Under the pieces are notes generated by a model, which saw only the letters and a list, made by a program, of their open reading frames with translations, searched no databases and was not told where the DNA came from. Below are positions 23,971 through 37,400 of a stretch of 64,000 nucleotides of DNA, in pieces. Position numbers and translations under genes: made by a program. Positions within the stretch are counted from its first letter, which is position 1, and each line of letters starts with the position of its first letter. This DNA is from Phaseolus vulgaris (taxonomy: Eukaryota > Streptophyta > Magnoliopsida > Fabales > Fabaceae): contig NC_023758.2 in the NCBI RefSeq assembly GCF_000499845.2, forward strand, positions 31,464,069-31,528,068. The letters are read 5' to 3'.

Positions 23971-24199
23971 TATTAAAGAAATAATAATTATCAAATTATA
24001 TGCAAATATTGTATGCTATGATATGTACCCAATTATATACAATTAATTTAATAATGATAGAATGATTAGTATCCTACCTAATTAGATTGTAATTTGGGAA
24101 GAGAAACTCCCTATATATTTTCTATAGATAAAGTGATGTAATACACACATAAGAGAAATAAGAAACATCTCTTCTTCTTACCATTTTTTATCATTTTCA
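23971..24199 (+). repeat. 3' LTR of the copia remnant
   Basis: Starts right after the polypurine tract with tattaaag, a mutated form of the usual tgtt start, and ends near ttttca. Confidence 0.65.
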
Positions 24200-24235
24200 T
24201 TTTTACCTTTAAATTTTTAATGAAATATATTAACC

Positions 24236-24495
24236 CACTACAAGAAAATCATTAAATAAAAATCAATTTTAAAGATAAAAAATAATTAGTTGCTATAGTG
24301 ACTAAATTAGATATCATTTTAAAGACTAAAAGAATTATTGGTTTCTAAATTAGTTTTTATTATTTATAAATAGTTTATAAATTGGTAACTAATTAAGATT
24401 TTTCTATCAAATCTAGATAATAGAAACTAATGTAAAAATTAATAGTATTTTTAATATTTTTGTCTCTAAATTTTATTTTTATTTAATAATTTTAA
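24236..24495. mobile_element. MITE-like element with a CACTA-type end
   Basis: It begins CACTACAAGAAAATC, the classical terminus of plant CACTA (En/Spm) transposons. The last 60 bases are a degenerate inverse complement of the first 60 (aaataaaaat...aaagat against a ttttatttttatttaataatttt end), but the right terminus has lost its CTTGTAGTG. No coding capacity. A related copy in reverse orientation lies at about 1970-2330. Confidence 0.5.
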
Positions 24496-26832
24496 CTTTT
24501 TACACTCTCCATTATTGTTATTATTGTTTTGTAAGTTTCACCATCCAAAATTTGCATGCGTTTTACTATCACATTTAAAACTGGTTGTTTTTACTATCAC
24601 ATTTAAATCATAGAAAAAAAACTAATTTTTATAAATTAAAATAATTAGTTATAATAATAATTAATTTATAAAATCGGAAGTAAAATTTAAAAAAAAACAA
24701 TAAAATGTAAAAAAAAAAATAAACCCTCAAAAAGATAATATAGTCGACTGGTCAAATATGTCTGATTGCATCATTCAAATCTATAGTTATCATTCCATGA
24801 AAGTTATTTATTCAAACTTATAATAGTGATTGAAAAAATTACACAAATACGGTAATAGTTTGAACCTATGCATACAAGTGAGGGGACACTAATCATGTAT
24901 GCTGTCGACAAAATTAGGTGTAATTTATTGTTTAATAAAATTTATATATTAAATAATTAATGCGACATTTTAAAAAAATTTAAGGAAAAATATAAATTGT
25001 AAAGAAAGTAACAAAGAAATTTTTTTAAGTATTAATACGATTAAGGGCGATAATTACAAAAATAAGAAAATTATTTATTTTAATTATTATTAGAGTATAT
25101 TTTTGTTTAGAGTGTTAAATATTTTATGGTATTGTAAGACCGCAAAGTTTAAGAGAAACTGCATTAACTTTTTTGAGATTATACTAAATAATATGTTTCC
25201 TTTTGGGTTTAAAATTAGCATCTACTCTCTTATGTTTTTAATAAAACAACATTTATATTCCTTATAATTTTAATAAGTAATTAATATCTAAGTCCTTTAT
25301 ATGTTAAAAAAGTAATTTTTTATTTTATTTAAGAATATCATATTAACTAAAATTTAAATACAAATTATTAAAACTAAAAGCTAAAATTTAAAGTATGAAA
25401 TTAAAGATTTTTTATTACGTAAAAAATAAATAAATAAAAATTTATAAATAAAATGAGGAAGAGAAATATCACTTATCAAAATCATAAAAGATATTGATAA
25501 TTTAATTTAAAGCATAAAAATATAAGTATTATTTATTTAATTCAATATAAAAAATAAATATATTTTAAAAATAGAAAATGTGAATATAATTTAATATAAC
25601 TTTAACAGATCTAAATGTTATTTTCTTAAAACTAAAATAAACACATTTAAATAATCATACATCATAAAATGTTATATTTTTTACAATCTCCACCATTTTT
25701 TATGTCATATAATCCAGTTTTATAAATTAAAAGAATTGTAAAAAGAACGGTGGAGATGTGATCTTGAATACAATAATATTTGTTACAAATTTGTCGACAT
25801 TTCATTGAAAATTACTTTGACCAAGAAAATCAGGACGATAAAGTAATTTTTCAATCCTTTTAACATAAGAGCTGTTAACTGCGATGGAAACGAGATATCC
25901 ATCCGCCGACTTCAGCCTTTAGCCACCGACCCATTCCAACTATAAGATATATGACAATTTCTTCTTCGTTTTTTTTTTTAATAGCAAAAAAATATATGGT
26001 TTATTCCTTCAATCTTTATACATAATATAGAGATAAACATTCACTTTCCAACCACATCAAATCTCACATGAAACCTCAGAGTATCATTACCGACAAAACC
26101 AAATAGTAAAGTCTTACTTTATACAACTCCCTCAATTCCCCTAAAGAAAACAAAACAGTCGCTATTCCACCATCCTAAAAAACTTTTTTAATTGGGAGAA
26201 TACATACATGGTTCTAAACATGAAAGAAAAAAAAAATCTAAATTTCTTTTGAAAAAATTCAAGACCAATAAAAATAAAACAGAAAAAAAGTCAATCGAGT
26301 TTATTCCTAACCACACATACTAAAGACTTTCAACGAACCAAACCCAAATATATTTTATGAGAGAAAAGTTTTGTTTATACTTTAGAGTTTAAAAACATAT
26401 ATTTGATAATGTTTACAATAATATAATAATATTTTTAAATTAAAAATAAAATATTAATTTATTAAAGTGTGAAATGTATATTTTTACTCGGTGTTAATAT
26501 ATCAGCATCCATTTTGCTGCATAACTTTCTTTATATAGATTTTCACTTTTATCTCTGTAAAGATAGTTTTTTCCCTTCTATTGAATACAACGAGAATCCA
26601 TCAAATTCCCTTTTCTAGAAATAAAGCAGCATGCAAGCAGTTGGTACTTGGTAAAACAGCCCATAGAAGTGTAGTTTCCATTTATACTGTTAATGAAAGA
26701 CAATAGTACAACAATGGGGTGATTTGAACCTAAAATACCTTGCCAATTATTTAAACGTGTAGGTAGTTCACATGCAGTGGCTTTGTTTGTGTGTGAAATT
26801 TCTTATGGATTTATTACATGAATTTGGTTTAA
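24496..26832. other. AT-rich intergenic DNA
   Basis: No gene or structured repeat is supported. The last 200 bases should include the 3' untranslated region of the glucanase gene on the minus strand. Confidence 0.5.
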
Positions 26833-29800
26833 TTAGGTTTTGGCAAGCAAAGCAGAGATTGAAGCGACGAAAGCAGCATTGATGTATGTGGTAGGCTCGG
26901 CGTGGGAATAGTCAGATCTTGCATCATTGAAACGGTCATTTGAATCGGGGCCTCCAACAATGGCACCCACATGGGTATTGGGATTTGGATTAGCAGAATT
27001 GTAATAATCTGAGAGACCAGCATTGCAACCCACCTTCGCTGGGTGAACTTTTATTGAAGGAATGGACGAGCCTCTGTGATGCAATTGCTTTGGGTATTTG
27101 CTGCCAAATCCAACCATGTACGACATCTTCATCGGATTCTTTCCTAGTATGTACTCCACCTGTGTTTTCGCAAAGCCTCTAATTTGAGACGCTGTGAAAT
27201 GCGAGGAGCCACAGTTGATTCCGTTTATATGATTTCTGTTAAGGATTCTAGAGAAAATGAATAGCACCATGGTCGAGCTTGTGGTATATTGCAAATTGCT
27301 ACTATCTCTGGTAAACAGAAGGCCACCTGAGTGAACAATAAACCTCATTACATCAATCACATCCAATGTATAAAAAATTAAGCTATAATTAAAATTAAAT
27401 TTAATGTTTTTTTATAAAAATAAGTAACAATTTGGTTTTAAGTATACACATATGTTTATACCAGGAGTTGTTTTAATCTGTCGAGAGTTACTTCCTGGCA
27501 TCACAGCGCATATAAATGACTCAGCGTCAGTCTTAATCTTGGCCAAGTCTTTCTTCCCACCATAGAATTCCTGGAGAAACAAATTGAAAATGAGTGCAAT
27601 TATTATCTTTCCTTAAAAAATGAAACAATACCTGTGATGTATTATTAAATATGTAAGACCTCGGTTAGTAATGTCTGAGCCCCAACAAATTTGTTGTCCC
27701 AGCTGAATTCAGACACTGTCTGGCTCCATCCTTGGTTACTTATGATGTAGCTCAGATACTTGCTTTCTCCACTCGCCTTGTAAAGCCAAGCAGCAGCCCA
27801 TAGCAGTTCATCCTTTTTTGTACGCATTACCAAAATTACGGTCTTAGTTAATGAATTGTTTTTTTTTTTTATAAAAAATAAATAAATATAAATTATTTCA
27901 AAAGTCTAATTCTTATACAATACATAACACAATAAGATTGACCAAACCCCTTCTAATTTACCAAAACCCTATAATACTACGAAACAAACAAACGACCCCA
28001 TAAAAAAAATCTTAAAAAACAAACAAACACCTCAAACCCTTCCTACAATAAGGAAAAGCTAAGAGAATTTAAGTTAGTTAATCGAAAAAGAAAATGATAG
28101 TTTGATGACTTTTAGAATATATAGATAGATTTAAAAATAAATATATATAATAAAAGATAAATTTAAAATTAAATGATATGAAAAAATATTAAAATAATAA
28201 TATTGAGATTGGTAATGTGATTTTTATAAAAAATGTGGATTGTATCATTACCACTCAAAATTATTCTGGTAATGTGTCAATTAATGAACTATTCTGTTGC
28301 AGTGTTTAACCGTTTAGAGTATAGTAGCATCTTATACCTGGTAACCTGAGTACGAGCAGTAGAATGGGCAAGAACCGGAGTAAGAACCTCTGTTCTTGTC
28401 TGCAAAATCAAACAGCTGCACGCAAAAACATCATCAATATATGCATGTTAATAAATTGTGTCTAAAAAACTTCAATTGTAGTAATAATGAATATAGTAGA
28501 TCTCATATATTTCTGATCATAATTCATACATTAAAATAAATCATGCATATCATGATGCATTGCTTACTGATTTTGAATGGCTTAATAACGTGGAGGAATA
28601 CTTGGCATCTATTTTCTTGAATACAATTGAAGCGGCAGAAAGAGCAGCAGCATACTCAGCTGCGACTTCAGTTCCTGGAGAATTAGCATCTATCTTATAG
28701 ACTGTCCTTGGTGTATCCATGTCTTCTGGGCGCTCCCAACAATTGTGATCAGCGTTTCCATCTCCAACCTATAACCACCGCAACATATATATGTACCATT
28801 TAAATATCATACGAGTTTATTAAAACATTTCATAATATATAAATAACAACAAATTTTAATTTATAAATATTTTATGAAGTTGAATTATATTTAAATTTAT
28901 TGCTGCAACTTTTTTCTTCTCAACTACTTATTTATGTGATTAGGTTTTGAGATAAAAATAGCCTAGGTGTAAAAGTTTTATTTTAGAAAAAGGTTTAATT
29001 TACTTTGTATTGCATGCAAGTGATTATGATAACAATATTCTTGCTATTATATATAGAAACAGGCCTGTGTATAGAGGGTGGTTGGGGAAGTATGTGCTCT
29101 CAACATGAAGTCTGCACCCCAACGGATAGCACTTTGGAGATAACCAAGCTGGTTCACGGAAGATATCTCACTCTCGTACTCTACAGCAGCCCAACTTAAT
29201 AAGCTAGTAGAAAATGCCATTGGCCATCCAAACTTCACGTTATCACCAGCATCGTAGTATCCTCCCATCAAATTCACCTGCCAAAAAGATAATATATATA
29301 TATATATATGATTAATCAAGATGTATAAAACACTTATATATAATCACAACACTCTCTAAGTATTTTTTTTTTATCAGCAACTAAAAAATAATAAATATAA
29401 ATAATTTCATAGATAGTACTGAACCTCTTAAACTTCACTATACTAAAAAATCAAACAACCTAACCATAAGGAAGAAACATTACAAAAACTCAATTAATGG
29501 AAAACATTCAGATCAAATGATTAATACATCACTTCAGAATAAGAAAAGCGAGAAAAACAAATTCTAAGTTCTATACATACATATAGGGTTAGTTAGTCAT
29601 ACGTTTTGAAGTTCTAAACATATATAGTGTATATATTACTAGTTTATTGCAATGTAGGGTTAGTAAGTCACACGTTTTGAAGTTTGCCATCAGAGAGAGC
29701 GGAGTCTTCCCTCCACTTCACTCTTTGGCTTGAGGGCAACTTCCCTGAGCGTTGTCCTTCAAAAAACAAAATAGCTTTGGCAAGAGCATCTGCATAGTCA

Positions 29801-29916
29801 TAATTAGGTGGGCCTGAGGAGCTCGTCAACTTCCCATCATCCATCATGGCTAATCCATTGTGACAAACCATTGAACTCCATAAGAACACAGCAATGAACA
29901 CCGAATGGTACCCCAT
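26833..29916 (-). CDS. Endo-1,4-beta-glucanase, glycoside hydrolase family 9
   Basis: A secreted plant cellulase of the GH9 class B type, hydrolysing beta-1,4-glucans of the cell wall. Seven exons: 29674-29916, 29065-29277, 28568-28768, 28338-28415, 27660-27812, 27462-27570, 26833-27326; 496 residues. Residues 1-23 form a signal peptide ending NGLA. The GH9 domain follows directly with [21 protein letters not shown]. The catalytic Asp pair is in [13 protein letters not shown] (about 87-98). [11 protein letters not shown] (413-423) and [17 protein letters not shown] (467-483) carry the remaining active-site residues, including the acid Glu476. There is no transmembrane anchor and no carbohydrate-binding module. 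All introns are GT-AG except the one after exon 2, whose donor reads CAG then GCCTGT; the reading frame demands that junction. If the donor is not used the protein would stop after residue 157. The gene is otherwise intact. Confidence 0.93.
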
Positions 29917-29974
29917 GATATATGAGTATGAGCTAATCGATCTCGTGATTCAGCTAAACTCGGAAGCTAGTGCG

Positions 29975-29982
29975 TATATATA
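29975..29982 (-). promoter_or_regulatory. TATA box of the GH9 glucanase gene
   Basis: tatatata about 60 bases upstream of the ATG at 29916, at a plausible distance for a short 5' leader. Confidence 0.5.
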
Positions 29983-31439
29983 GAGGGAAATGCATGCGGC
30001 ATTACCTAACTGCTAGATAACTTCATGAAGTGGAGGTGGAATGGGAGATAGAGTGACGTGCAGTAATGACTATGAAAATTAATTAATCAAAGCCAGACGG
30101 AACGAGTCACGGAGGTAGGGTACTTAGGAATTGGAATAATTATTTATTTAAGGCGGTTATGGATGATTCTGAAATTTTTTCTTTAACACAATTCAATATT
30201 TGGTTTTCGATGTCTTTTAAGTTGTCTTCAATGGTTTTTTTTCTCAAATTGGTGCTTAAAATCAAAAGTATGTATAATTTCGATTAAAATAGGTTCTTAG
30301 GATGTTGGGACAATGTCAAGTATTTAACAGGGAGTTAGTTTTAGTAGCAATTGAACATGGTAAGGGTTGAAATATTTTTTAAATGGATCACATTTATTTA
30401 TTTTTAGTTACGGATAAAAATAAATGGAGTGCTTGAATATAAGTTTTGATGGACAATCCATGCCCCATTCCCTCTGAACGCTTTGTTTTGCGTGATTGTG
30501 ATGCCTTCTTCCCAAGCCACACCTACGTGATTACCAGAATCTCTTCTTCAGGGCTTACCTAAGATCATCAATTTCCTTACAGAAAGTGGCGCAATTGATT
30601 TTGGTGTCTAAATAGTACATTAGATAAGAAAAATGTTAGGCAGCATGCGTGGATATATTGACGTTTCCCTTTCTTATTGCTCCATTTCATACAGACACTG
30701 TTAGATGTTTGGTTCATTTTAGCAAATCTTTTATATTATTTAATAATCGATTTTCTTTAATGAGATCGCATGTATTTTACCGGGAGACAGAAATAAACTT
30801 TTTAAATACTAGCAAGGACATATATGATCATAGACATACACATACACAGTACTAGAATAAATATTTATTTATTAAATAAGGACAAAATGAAATACTTTTT
30901 TTCTTTCTCCTGTTGAATCGTTCAATTCATTGGAGAGGATGTAAGCTCTAAACGATAATCATTAAGAAAACAGCAAATGTGAAAGTACTTTCACATTCTA
31001 AATTTCATAGCACTTGAACTTCATGTTTCAATGAGGATGACCTAATTTTTCAGGAAAAAGTGATCCATGGAATGTATATTAGGGTATGGTTACGTGTACT
31101 GTTATGAAATTAAGGGCAAACACAAGAAAAGGGCAACTGCAGTGAAACTCTAATCCGGTGGGACCCAGAGGTTTAGCTTTCTTGATTGAAGCATGATTGT
31201 GTTTGGCGATTACTATTCCATCCATATGCATCATGTTCCCCCAACGATTCATGTTCATTAAATGACGTGGATAACATGCCATCCTTGGAGAAATTTAGGT
31301 GCAATTTTTTAACCAATGTGTCCCTACCAAAATTCAGTTTGGGATTGCAACTCCACAAGTACTCGGTCTTCTTCATGAAATAAGTTAATAAGTTTTTAGT
31401 TGATGTATGAGACTTTTTGATATTTAAGTCAATAAAAAT

Positions 31440-31761
31440 ATGATAAGTTTTTATAAATTCTACTTCTTGAAAATTAAATATTTATAGATTAACGAGGTGG
31501 TATCATTTGAGTAGACCGTTATGAGTATTTTGGATTAGTCAAATAACTGCTGACTATTCATTATTCTATACATAGTCGTTCATCATTAAAACTCACAAAT
31601 ATGGTAAGTTCTTATAAATTCTACTTCTTAAAGAGTAAATATTTATAGATTAATGAGGTGGTATCATCTTAGTAAATTGTTATAAGTATTTTGGATTAGT
31701 CACATAACTGCTAGCTATTTATTATTCCATACATAGTCGTTCATCATTTAAGGCTCATTGA
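31440..31761. repeat. 161-bp tandem duplication
   Basis: Two units, 31440-31600 and 31601-31761, share aagtttttataaattctact, the aatatttatagatta block, gaggtggtatcat, gtattttggattagtca and catagtcgttcatcatt. Roughly 85-90 percent alike by eye. Confidence 0.85.
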
Positions 31762-31776
31762 TTATGTCGTTGTACT

Positions 31777-31945
31777 CATGATGGTCATTGATGACATTTA
31801 ATGTTGGTTAAAGAATGCATACAGTCACCCGAACTCTTTGTCATTCCCAATTTTATACGCCGTTTAATTCATGATGGTCATTGATGACAATAAATCTTGA
31901 TTGAGGGATACATAGAGTTACCCGAATACACAACCATATATTCAA
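31777..31945. repeat. 93-bp tandem duplication next to the 161-bp one
   Basis: catgatggtcattgatgaca occurs at 31777 and 31870, each followed by a diverged copy ending in cagtcacccgaa or gagttacccgaa. Confidence 0.75.
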
Positions 31946-32699
31946 TTGGTGTCTTTTTAATGTAATTTTGATTGGATATTAAACAAATGGATAAATTTAA
32001 AATTTAAAATAAAAATCACAGACGGATAAGTTGTGGTTGTAAAAATAAATTTCAAAATAATCATAATTTTTTTATATTGCAGTTTTTTTTATTGAAGTTG
32101 TAATACTAAGCACGTTTTTTTTTTAATTGTATAATTTTTTTCAATTATGTTAAAGTCGTGATTGGTAGTACATTTAATTTTTTTTTATATGAAATTATGT
32201 TTGGTAGTACGTTTTTTCAATTTTTTTAATTTTTTTAAAGTAGTGCTAGTCAACATGGATTTTTTTGTTTTGTTATTCTTTATTTTTTTTATGTTTTTAA
32301 TTTTTGTAAATTAAGATAATGTAATTATTTATTTATATGAAAATTATATTTATTTTGGATAATTTAAATATTAATATAATAAAATATATTTAAATTAGTT
32401 TTTTGTAAAAAAAAAGTGTTTGCTTAATTTAATTAACTAGTGAAATTACTTATGTTAATTGAATGCAGTTTTTAAAAATTTAAAACAATATTACTAAAAC
32501 ATATGTTATCGTGAAAAAGATATTATTTATAACAAATGTCACAATCGAAAAAATTACTTACATAAATAATGATAAATAATTTGTGGTGGAGCATCACTAG
32601 TTTGATTTATTCTTCTTGCATCCTGTGTTTTTCTTCCTACACCTCCACAATTTTCAAAATCCTAAAACTGAACTTAATCTTAATCCTGAAAAAGGACAT

Positions 32700-33240
32700 C
32701 ATGGTTACCGTTAATCGAGATCTGGGATTGTGCTACGGATTCATCAATCCAAAATTGAATTTTTTTTTCAGATGAGGGGGTGTTCTGGAAGCAAATTTTG
32801 CATAAATTATTGATTTCTAGGTTGTTGAATTTGGAAGCCTAATTCTGTTATGGATTGATGGATCCAGAATGTTTTTTTTTTAATTATGGATTTCTGAATC
32901 TGGAATGAATGTTTCGGATTAATGGATCTGAAAATACTTTTTTTGAATGATGGATTTTTTAACGTGAAATGCATATTTTGAATTACAGATTGGTGGATCC
33001 GAAATTTTACTAGAAGTGTCAATCCGAAATTTTTCCGAATTTCATAATCCATAATGCAAAAAAAAAAAAAAATAGTTCAAATACATTTTTGGAATTTTAA
33101 AAAATAATAGGGACATTTTGGTCTTTGCACAACATTGTGGGGTTGCAGGAAGAAAAATTTATGGGTGCAGGAAGAAAAATGTAGGGGTGCAGGAAGAAAC
33201 TGCCCACTAGTTTTTGTGCCTAAATGTGTAGGCCTACTGT
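32700..33240. repeat. Composite repeat: gga-tcc words and ggtgcaggaagaa units
   Basis: 32730-33050 is a string of short words around atggattgatggatcc and its variants, separated by T runs, with both orientations represented. From about 33139 the unit gggtgcaggaagaaaaat (about 22 bases with spacer) occurs three times. The layout suggests the subterminal part of a transposon, but no terminal repeat pair or transposase was found. Confidence 0.5.
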
Positions 33241-34490
33241 AACATGCAGCCCAAATCAAGGCCCAAATAGTAGCCTTCCAGCCCACAAGTGAAACAGCAA
33301 ACTGCAGCTCAACAAAACACTGAACAGCAAAAGGCAGAACAAGAACAACAAAAAGTGGCAAAGTTAGTGACATGTGAAGGTGACGAGGCCAAAGGGTAGG
33401 TTCACAAGCAAAGGGTAGGTTCAAAAAGGAGAAGCATTAAATTTTATTCAATTTTACTCTAAAAAAATAAAATAAACCTAAATTCAAAGATTAATTCTCG
33501 TTTTATTAAATTAGATTTATCGTATTTAAATTTTAGACAAGACTGGATGAATAATAAATAAATAATGATATATTTTTCCTACTACTCTTTCTTTAAATCT
33601 TCATTTCTTTACAAAGAAAATACGTCTTAAATAAATGAAATACTTTTTGATAAAATATATTTAATACTTATCATATGAAGGAAGGAAATTATTGATTTTT
33701 TAAAAATATTTTTTCTCTGTTTGTTTTAAATTTGCACTGAAAATAAAAAATAAACTAAACTATTCATTATATGTAAATATAATACCATATATTTAGAGTT
33801 AATTATATCTAATAAGCACATACAGTGTCTCTTAAATAATGGTTTACTATTTCACTGTATATTCATATTTATCAAAATACTATAAAAAATTTGTATTATA
33901 TTTCTTAATTATGTAATTTATTTTTAACATGAAATAAAGTGAAAATTATGAATTTGATAATAATAAAAATTCACAGCATATTTTTTATTTTGAACCAACT
34001 TTTACTATAAAATATTTAATAACTATACTAACAAAAGCTATAAAAACAATACAAACTTAAAATAATGATTTGATTCAATTTAATTAAATTATGGTCGAAC
34101 TTAATTAATAGGATATAATTTTTATGTTTGGTTGTGAAATTAATGTTAATAAAAAGTGGACTGCCTAATATTTTAGTAATACATAAATAGATTCGTTATT
34201 TAATATACATATTTTATATTTCTATTTAATTGTAAATAAATTTCAAAAGCACATATTCAACAACATATTACTAATAAATTATTTTTTATATAATTAAAAT
34301 TATCCTTTTTAATTGGTAAAAAAAAGGAATTGCAAAAGTTGTTTTTGATTTGGGTGGAAGTAAAGTAAATGCGATAGAGGGAGGAAGAAGTAAAGAAAGG
34401 AATGAAGAGAAGGGTCTAGAACACTGCCTGCTCAGAAATAAGACTGTGGAACGCACGTCAACCGCAACGCAACGCTCACTCGAAATCGGA

Positions 34491-37400
34491 ATGGCGAAGG
34501 AGCTTGAGAAGAAGGCGAAGGAAGCATTCTTCGACGACGACTTCTCTCTCGCCGTCGATTTCTACTCCGAAGCCGTACAACTAGATCCAAACGACGCTCA
34601 TCTCTTCGCCGACAGAGCACAAGCCTATATTAAGCTCAACGCTTTCACTGGTTCCCTCCCTCACTTTCCCTCTTTCATTTCCCTTAATCAATTCCACACT
34701 CTCTCTCACTCAATCTTGTTTGTTTCCACCGCCAGAAGCAGTTTCCGATGCCAACAAAGCCATCCAGTTGAACCCTTCCTTGTCCAAGGCCTATCTTCGT
34801 AAAGGGTTTGCTTCTTTTCTCTTTCAATAATTTAGTTACAAATTCAAACGTTCTCGTAATTTTCGCATTGAATCAGCGTGTCTATGTTTCTGTGCCTCTG
34901 ATTTGCTGTTGCTATTTACTTTTACAGGACCGCTTGTATGAAACTGGAAGAATATCACACTGCCAAGGTAGCGCTTCAAAACGGTGCCGCTTTTGCGCAA
35001 GACGATTCAAGATTCTCCAAGTTGATTCAAGAATGTGATCGCTATATTTCAGGTGACCACGCATTTACACGTACTCTTATTTTAGATTTGAACTGTGTGT
35101 GTATACAGTGACTGGTTATTGACATTGGGTGTAATCAGTTTAACTGTAGTGGAATTAGCCTTTTTATCGTAGCCAATGAGTGTGATTCTTTTTTGTTAGA
35201 TTTATAGATAGTAGATAGTGGAGTGCGAAATTGCACATTTGTATGGTATGATGAGTGAGTGGTACTAATATAGCTATTTTTTGTAATTCAAAAAGTTATG
35301 CTTCTCATGATTTCTTGTATTATATGTCTTTATTTATCAGAGGAATCAAATGGTCTTATTAGCACCGAATCGTCGGATGGTTCCCACTTGAGCAATACAA
35401 ATGACGGGGTGACTAAAGAAGCTGAAGGAGACAGTTTGGTATCCCAAATCAATGAAGTCACAATAAACGCACCAACACCAAAATACAGGTTCTCACTGTT
35501 TTATTTTTCTTTCATTCATGCTGTTATTTTTCACATTATCAAGTTTTGTAGAAAGAATATAACCACCATCGCGAGTCACTACTCCCACAAAATCCGTTGT
35601 TAATTCTACTAGATATAGGAAACAAGAACATTTTATATGGGTTTTTAATCATATTACTAGGTTCATATTTTAATTAAGCTTATTATGTATATCGTTAAAA
35701 TAGATTTAATCAAAAGTCTCCTGGGGTAGTGTTTCTTTAATGACTATTTCCTCTAGAAAAGTACTTATCAAGCATGCACTATGGTCTAGGAGTATGGGGA
35801 ATGTTAATGTCATGCTACTATGTTATAAACTTCCAATAATTTTTTTTGGCATCATGTATCTCTTGTATCTATGGATATTTCTTTGTATGCTGAAATTTCT
35901 TTCTCGACTAACTGGTAACCTGTTGATTATGCTTAACCAGACATGAATACTACCAAAAGCCAGAAGAAGTGGTTGTGACAATATTTGCAAAAGGAATATC
36001 TACAAAAGATTTGGTTGTTGACTTCGGTGAACAGATTGTAGGTTTATATAATGGGTGCTTTGTATTTCCCCTGTACCGTTGCTTTATTTCTTCATGTTTT
36101 ACATATATAACTCTCCAGATAACTTGGAAGTACTTGAACATTACAGCTTAGTGTAACCATTGATGTTCCTGGCCAAGATGCCTATCATTTCCAACCTCGA
36201 TTGTTTGGGAAGGTAACTGCTTTATATTAATAGCTTACTTTTCTGTCCTCGATGGTTTTCTGTCTTCTTGTGGGTTTGTGCTTATTTCACCATTAAATAG
36301 ACTCTGGATAACTGACCGCATTAGCAAAACATTTTTTGTTTATTTGGTGGGTTCTGAGGGGTCTCTGATAATATTCGTTTTGCTTTTTCTAGATTTGTTT
36401 TGGAATACTTCAATTACAAAACTTAAGTGGATTCATTTGGAATGAGAGGGTGTAAAAGTCCTTAACCTTTTTAAATTTGTTAATCTCTTAAATTAATATT
36501 ATTCTAAAGAAACTTGGCTTGGCACATGAATTTGTTTGCTTATGTAATTATGAGTTCTTTTATTTTGAACTATGAACACTCCAAACACTATTGCTAAATA
36601 ATCATTATAGCAGTCACCATACCGCAATATTGTGGCTTTTTTTTACCCCTCTGGCTTCCACCATAGGCAATTTGTGTACAGAGACCCATTATGGTGGTGC
36701 CGTATGCCTCAATGGCATGCTTATTTGGTGAAATTTTGGTCATCTGCCATAGATAACTCAAACATTCAATTATGTGACTTGATTTTATTCCATATATGTA
36801 TCTTTTTTATTCTAGCAAGGCATTCAATTTCTTTCTTTTGTTGAATTATTTTATGCATATTTGCATATTACTTTAAAATTCTGGATGAAGTCTTGGGGAT
36901 GTGGGCTGGTGCTAGTTTAATATTGGTGTTTGTTTAACAGGGGAAAGCTACTTGATTTTTTTTTTCTAATTTTAAAATAAGCTATATACTGCTTGGGCAA
37001 ATAGCAAATAAATGTTCAAATTCATTGTTGATTTTTGACCTTTTCCTTTTGCTTGAGCAAAACAGATAATACCCAACAGCTGCAGATTTGTGGTATTGTC
37101 AACCAAAATTGAAATTCGTCTAGCAAAAGCTGAAGCTATTAATTGGACATCTCTGGAATATAGCAAGGATGCACTACCCCCTAAAATAAACATGCCTATC
37201 GGTGAGATGACTTTATTTATTTTATCCTTTGTGACCTTGTAATTGTTAATTGAATAATTGAGAATGTAACATGATGCTATTACTTTCCTGATGGCGAGCT
37301 TACTCTCACTGTTTATCCATGCAGTTCAATCTGAAAGGCCTTCGTACCCATCATCAAAACCAAGGGCAAAAGATTGGGATAAGTTGGAAGCTGAAGTGAA

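Larger units (their letters stand above)
21983..24199 (+). mobile_element. Decayed, internally deleted Ty1-copia retrotransposon
   Basis: Two related ends of about 215-230 bases (about 21983-22196 and 23971-24199) share ctacctaattagattgtaat, the ctatatattttctatag block and cttcttaccattttttatc. A primer-binding site of the initiator tRNA-Met type, tggtattagagc, starts at 22199. A purine tract, cgagggtgag, ends at 23970 just before the 3' LTR. The interior holds scraps of pol: the protease motif DSGATDHIASDSQFFT at about 22456 and the reverse transcriptase end IKDLGDLKYFLGIEFSHS at about 23240, both cut by frame changes. Most of gag, integrase and reverse transcriptase is gone. It is non-functional. 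Confidence 0.82.
29917..34490. other. Intergenic DNA between the glucanase and SGT1 genes
   Basis: The two genes diverge, so both promoters are here. No further gene is supported. Structured parts are the tandem duplications at 31440-31930 and the repeat at 32700-33240. 31079-31380 is open on both strands for 65-67 codons without a recognised protein. The rest is AT-rich. Confidence 0.5.

Noticed and set aside
31079..31383. Possible gene upstream of SGT1, open on both strands.
   Set aside because: Frames are short, mutually overlapping and unlike any known protein.
34350..34490. Longer N-terminus for SGT1 from an in-frame extension upstream.
   Set aside because: The extension has no ATG, and the protein from 34491 starts exactly as known SGT1 proteins do.
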